Shown: piece by piece, positions 61,317 to 64,000 of the stretch | How positions within the stretch are numbered: the first letter of the stretch is position 1 | Layout: each line of letters starts with the position of its first letter | NCBI GenBank assembly: GCA_035640355.1 | Contig: DASQWI010000009.1 | Span: 62,001 to 126,000, forward strand | Reading direction: 5' to 3' | Length of the DNA stretch: 64,000 bases | Origin: Actinomycetota bacterium | GTDB lineage: Bacteria; Actinomycetota; UBA4738; HRBIN12 | Translations under genes and position numbers: made by a program | The notes under the pieces: model-generated | What the model saw: only the letters and a program-made list of their open reading frames with translations | Database searches by the model: none | Told to the model about the DNA's origin: nothing

Positions 61317-62303
61317 GTGGGAACACGGCAGTACGTCCTGCTGAAGATCGTCCAAGCGTTCATCACGCTGGTCGCGATCCTCGTGTTCAACTTCTTCTTG
61401 TTCCGCGTGTGGTCCCCTGGCGACCCGGTGTCGTTTCTCACCCGCGGCCAGGGCTTCAACATCTCGGTCGACGAACGAGCCGAGCTCATCCGGGAGTACG
61501 GTCTGGATAAGTCCACATGGGGTCAGTTCACCGAGTACATGACGGACACGTTCACGGGAAAGCTCGGCGCCTCGAGCTTCTACCAGGGCGAGGCGGTGAG
61601 GTCCGTCATCCTTCGATTTCTTCCACCAACCCTGCTGCTCGTCGGCATCTCCACCATCCTCTCGATGATCCTCGGGATCTGGATGGGGATCCGGTCCGGC
61701 TGGCGGCGTGGAAGCGCGTTCGACCGCGTCTCCATGTTCTCCTCGCTCGTGCTGTACTCGATGCCGGAGTTCTGGCTTGGCATGCTGCTTCTGCTGCTCT
61801 TCTCGACGGCGCTCGGATGGTTCCCAGTTGGTGGTCGGATCTCAACGAACGTCAGCGAGCTCGGAACACTCCAGTACGTCCTCGACGTGGCCGAACACCT
61901 CTTCCTTCCCGTGTTGACGCTGACGCTCGCGTATCTCGGCGAGTTCTATCTCGTGATGCGGTCGTCGCTTCTGGATGTCCTGGGCGAGGACTACATCACG
62001 ACGGCTCGCGCGAAGGGGGTACCGGAGCGCCACGTTCTCAACCGGCACGCGGTCCGCAACGCGCTCCTGCCGACCGTCACGCTCGTCGCCCTGTCGTTCG
62101 GCTATGTCATCGGAGGCGCAATCACCGTCGAGGTCGTCTTCTCCTACCAGGGAGTCGGCCTGCTGACGTACACGGCGATCGTCGCGAAGGACTATTGGTT
62201 GCTCCAGTCGCTATTCCTGTTACTGACACTCGCCGTGATCGTGTTCAATCTCATCTCCGATCTCGTGTACGCCTATCTGGACCCGAGGGTCCGGGAAGCC
62301 TAG
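61317..62303 (+). CDS. Oligopeptide-type ABC permease (DppB-like)
   Basis: 328 residues, six membrane helices. It begins QYVLLKIVQAFITLVAILVFNFFLF and carries the EAA loop DYITTARAKGVPERHVLNRHAVRNALLP. GTG at 61317 is the only sensible start; an AAGGAG lies rather far upstream (spacing about 14). It pairs with the DppC-like protein encoded four bases downstream. Confidence 0.93.
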   Translation: MGTRQYVLLKIVQAFITLVAILVFNFFLFRVWSPGDPVSFLTRGQGFNISVDERAELIREYGLDKSTWGQFTEYMTDTFTGKLGASSFYQGEAVRSVILRFLPPTLLLVGISTILSMILGIWMGIRSGWRRGSAFDRVSMFSSLVLYSMPEFWLGMLLLLLFSTALGWFPVGGRISTNVSELGTLQYVLDVAEHLFLPVLTLTLAYLGEFYLVMRSSLLDVLGEDYITTARAKGVPERHVLNRHAVRNALLPTVTLVALSFGYVIGGAITVEVVFSYQGVGLLTYTAIVAKDYWLLQSLFLLLTLAVIVFNLISDLVYAYLDPRVREA

Positions 62304-62307
62304 TCCG

Positions 62308-63267
62308 ATGCAGACTCCACCGCTCCACGTCGGTGCCGAGGCACCGGTCGCGCCCGAGGAGGAGATCGGCCGGCCGCCGATCGGCTCACCCCGCCGCATC
62401 AAGTGGGACCGGCGCCGCCGATCGTTCCGCAGGTTCTGGAAGGCGTATCGGCGCGACCGGATGGGATTGGCTGGCCTCTTCATCCTCGGATTCTTCGTCG
62501 CTGTCGCGACCTTCGCGATCTTCGCGAACGACAGCGGGACGCGCATCACTGAGGCGACCGGACCCCGACTAGCATCTCCGAGCGCGGACTATCCGCTCGG
62601 TACGGACGACCAAGGGCGCTCGGTTCTTACGCTGACCATCCACGGCGCCCAGGTGTCCTTGCTCGTCGGCCTGACCGCCACCGCTATCACCATGGTGATC
62701 GGATCGGCGATCGGGCTCGTCGCGGGTTTCCGCGGCGGGTGGGTCGATCAGCTCCTCATGCGGATCACCGACTGGGGCTTGGTCATCCCTTGGTTGGTGT
62801 TGGCCATCTCGCTTGCGTCGATCTTTGGGCAATCGCTCTTCGTCATCATTCTGGTGATCGGTTTGACGACGTGGCCGAGCACCGCACGCCTCGTTCGCTC
62901 GCAAACGCTCTCTGTGAAGGAGCGGCCATACGTCGAACGAGCCCGCGCGCTCGGCGCGAGCAGCTGGCACCTCGTCACTCGCCACATCCTGCCGAACGTG
63001 ATGCCGGTCATCATGGCGAACACGGTTCTGATCGTGGCGATCGCGATCCTGTCCGAAACGGCGCTGTCCTTTCTCGGCCTGGGAGATCCCTTCAGCATCT
63101 CGTGGGGTCAGATCCTCGAACAGGCGTCGAACGGCGGCGCCGCCACGCAGGGCGCGTGGTGGTGGTTGGGCGCGCCGGGCGTTTGCATCGTCCTCGTGGT
63201 CTTGGCGTTCACGATGATCGGGTTCGCGCTCGACGAAATCATCAACCCAAAGATCCGCGAGCGATGA
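62308..63267 (+). CDS. Oligopeptide-type ABC permease (DppC-like)
   Basis: 319 residues. A cytoplasmic N-terminal segment of about 50 residues with a basic patch precedes six helices; the [14 protein letters not shown] motif and the EAA loop [25 protein letters not shown] are typical of DppC/OppC. The TGA at 63265-63267 overlaps an ATG (ATGA) that now starts only a seven-codon mini-ORF (see the repeat entry). Confidence 0.94.
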   Translation: MQTPPLHVGAEAPVAPEEEIGRPPIGSPRRIKWDRRRRSFRRFWKAYRRDRMGLAGLFILGFFVAVATFAIFANDSGTRITEATGPRLASPSADYPLGTDDQGRSVLTLTIHGAQVSLLVGLTATAITMVIGSAIGLVAGFRGGWVDQLLMRITDWGLVIPWLVLAISLASIFGQSLFVIILVIGLTTWPSTARLVRSQTLSVKERPYVERARALGASSWHLVTRHILPNVMPVIMANTVLIVAIAILSETALSFLGLGDPFSISWGQILEQASNGGAATQGAWWWLGAPGVCIVLVVLAFTMIGFALDEIINPKIRER

Positions 63268-63297
63268 GCGTTCTCGAAGCTCGATGAGCGTTCTCGA
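63262..63297 (+). repeat. Short tandem duplication at the start of the ABC ATPase gene
   Basis: The 16 bases CGATGAGCGTTCTCGA occur at 63262-63277 and again at 63282-63297, 20 bases apart. The first copy carries the ATG that overlaps the DppC stop, but it reads MSVLEAR and then hits TGA. That TGA overlaps the second ATG at 63284, which is the real gene start. The frame shift caused by a 20-base unit explains the mini-ORF. Confidence 0.85.
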
Positions 63298-64000
63298 GGT
63301 CCGCGACCTCCACGTCACGTACCGGACGCAGGGCGGGGACGTCCCCGCCGTGCGGGGGGTCGACCTCGACGTCGCGCGCGGCGAGGTGCTCGGGCTGGCC
63401 GGCGAATCGGGGTGCGGAAAAACGACGATCGCCGGCGCGATTCTCCGCTTGCTCCCGAAGCGAACGAAGACCGAAGGGACGATCTCGCTCGATGGCGAGA
63501 ACGTCCTCGAGATGAAGGCCAAGCGCCTTCGAGCGGTCCGATGGACAGGTGCGTCGATCATCTTCCAGGGGGCGATGCACGCGCTGAACCCGGTCCGGCG
63601 CGTGGGCGACCAGATCGCGGAGGCGATCGTCATGCACCAGCAGTCGAGCGAGCAGGACGCGATCGTCCGCGTCGGGTCGCTCCTCGAGGAGGTGGGACTG
63701 CCGCCCAGGAGGCTGCGCGACTATCCGCACGAGCTGTCGGGGGGTCAGCGTCAACGCGTGATGATCGCCATGGCCCTCGCGTGCGGCCCGAACCTCGTCA
63801 TCGCCGATGAGCCGACGACGGCGCTCGACGTGATGGTGCAGGCCCAGGTCCTGGCGTTGCTCAAGAATCTCCAGCGAGAGCTCGGCCTGGCGATGCTGTT
63901 CATCACGCACGACCTGTCGGTCCTCGTCGAGGTTTCCGACCGTCTAGCGGTCATGTATGCGGGCAAGGTCGTCGAGCAGGGACCGTCGCGAGCGGTATTC
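63284..64000 (+). CDS. Oligopeptide-type ABC ATP-binding protein (DppD-like), partial at right edge
   Basis: 239 codons are visible and the frame is open at the window end. Walker A is GESGCGKTT, then [18 protein letters not shown] (DppD/OppD-type Q-loop region), signature LSGGQRQR, Walker [13 protein letters not shown] and the switch His in LFITHDLSV. Translation probably re-initiates from the mini-ORF through the ATGA overlap at 63284. A second ATPase (DppF-like) would be expected beyond the edge. Confidence 0.94.
   Translation, partial: MSVLEVRDLHVTYRTQGGDVPAVRGVDLDVARGEVLGLAGESGCGKTTIAGAILRLLPKRTKTEGTISLDGENVLEMKAKRLRAVRWTGASIIFQGAMHALNPVRRVGDQIAEAIVMHQQSSEQDAIVRVGSLLEEVGLPPRRLRDYPHELSGGQRQRVMIAMALACGPNLVIADEPTTALDVMVQAQVLALLKNLQRELGLAMLFITHDLSVLVEVSDRLAVMYAGKVVEQGPSRAVF

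Noticed and set aside
1-64000. Search for tRNA, rRNA, CRISPR arrays, transposases, integrases and attachment sites
   Set aside because: No cloverleaf-like sequence, spaced repeat array or recombinase motif was seen; intergenic gaps are too short to hide rRNA. An exhaustive computed search was not possible by eye.

Overview
The window is a stretch of high-GC chromosome with actinobacterial character. Evidence includes frequent GTG and TTG starts, GTGA and ATGA stop/start overlaps, a DGPF-protein/ECF42 sigma pair, a TrpB2-type synthase, an actinobacterial-style Zur/ZnuABC locus, GreA, and a class III cyclase fused to an AAA ATPase. It most likely comes from an uncultured Actinomycetota. The genus cannot be read from the sequence. 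No rRNA, tRNA, CRISPR array, transposase or prophage gene was seen. Gene density is very high and no gap exceeds about 190 bases.

Layout. (1) 1-11424: a partial hydrolase and a small protein are followed by a minus-strand operon. It holds three tandem paralogous secreted or lipoprotein phosphoesterases of the alkaline phosphatase superfamily, a giant polytopic/MFS fusion protein and a DinB protein. A fourth, catalytically degenerate paralog lies divergently. (2) 10087-16274: that degenerate paralog is translationally coupled to a PF03773 permease and a DUF1980 protein. These converge on a Zur-like repressor with a ZnuABC zinc importer, and a Zur-like palindrome sits at the znuA start. (3) 16357-31296: housekeeping and mixed metabolism. 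This part holds mutY, a CBS protein, glutaryl-CoA dehydrogenase, an MBOAT/SGNH acyltransferase pair, a DGPF/ECF42 pair, a frameshifted GNAT gene, trpB2, zwf, a Rieske-like protein, a CDP-alcohol transferase, greA, an aldehyde dehydrogenase and an SDR. (4) 31303-35451: a four-gene sugar or polyol operon (GntR regulator, aldolase, dehydrogenase, FGGY kinase), every junction a GTGA overlap.

(5) 35628-52471 is the most distinctive part: a 17-kb amine-catabolism island. It carries four divergent glutamine-synthetase-like ligases, three class I glutamine-amidotransferase-fold hydrolases (one fused to a GrpB domain) and two class III aminotransferases. It also has an ethanolamine-type permease, a second APC permease, a formamidase and an amidohydrolase. 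Together these fit several parallel gamma-glutamylation routes: the amine is imported, capped with glutamate, its other amine is oxidised or transaminated, and the glutamate is released again.

(6) 52660-57370: a secreted, cysteine-containing, Q/N-rich repeat protein and a 1104-residue cyclase/ATPase/TPR regulator converge on a shared hairpin terminator. (7) 57441-64000: a C45-type Ntn hydrolase, a creatininase-family amidohydrolase and a dipeptide/oligopeptide-type ABC importer running off the right edge. This looks like uptake and hydrolysis of an amide or peptide.

Sequence oddities include a sigma factor without a canonical start codon, a GNAT gene with two compensating frameshifts, a Rieske-like protein with one ligand replaced, and a short tandem duplication that created a seven-codon mini-ORF in front of the last ABC gene.
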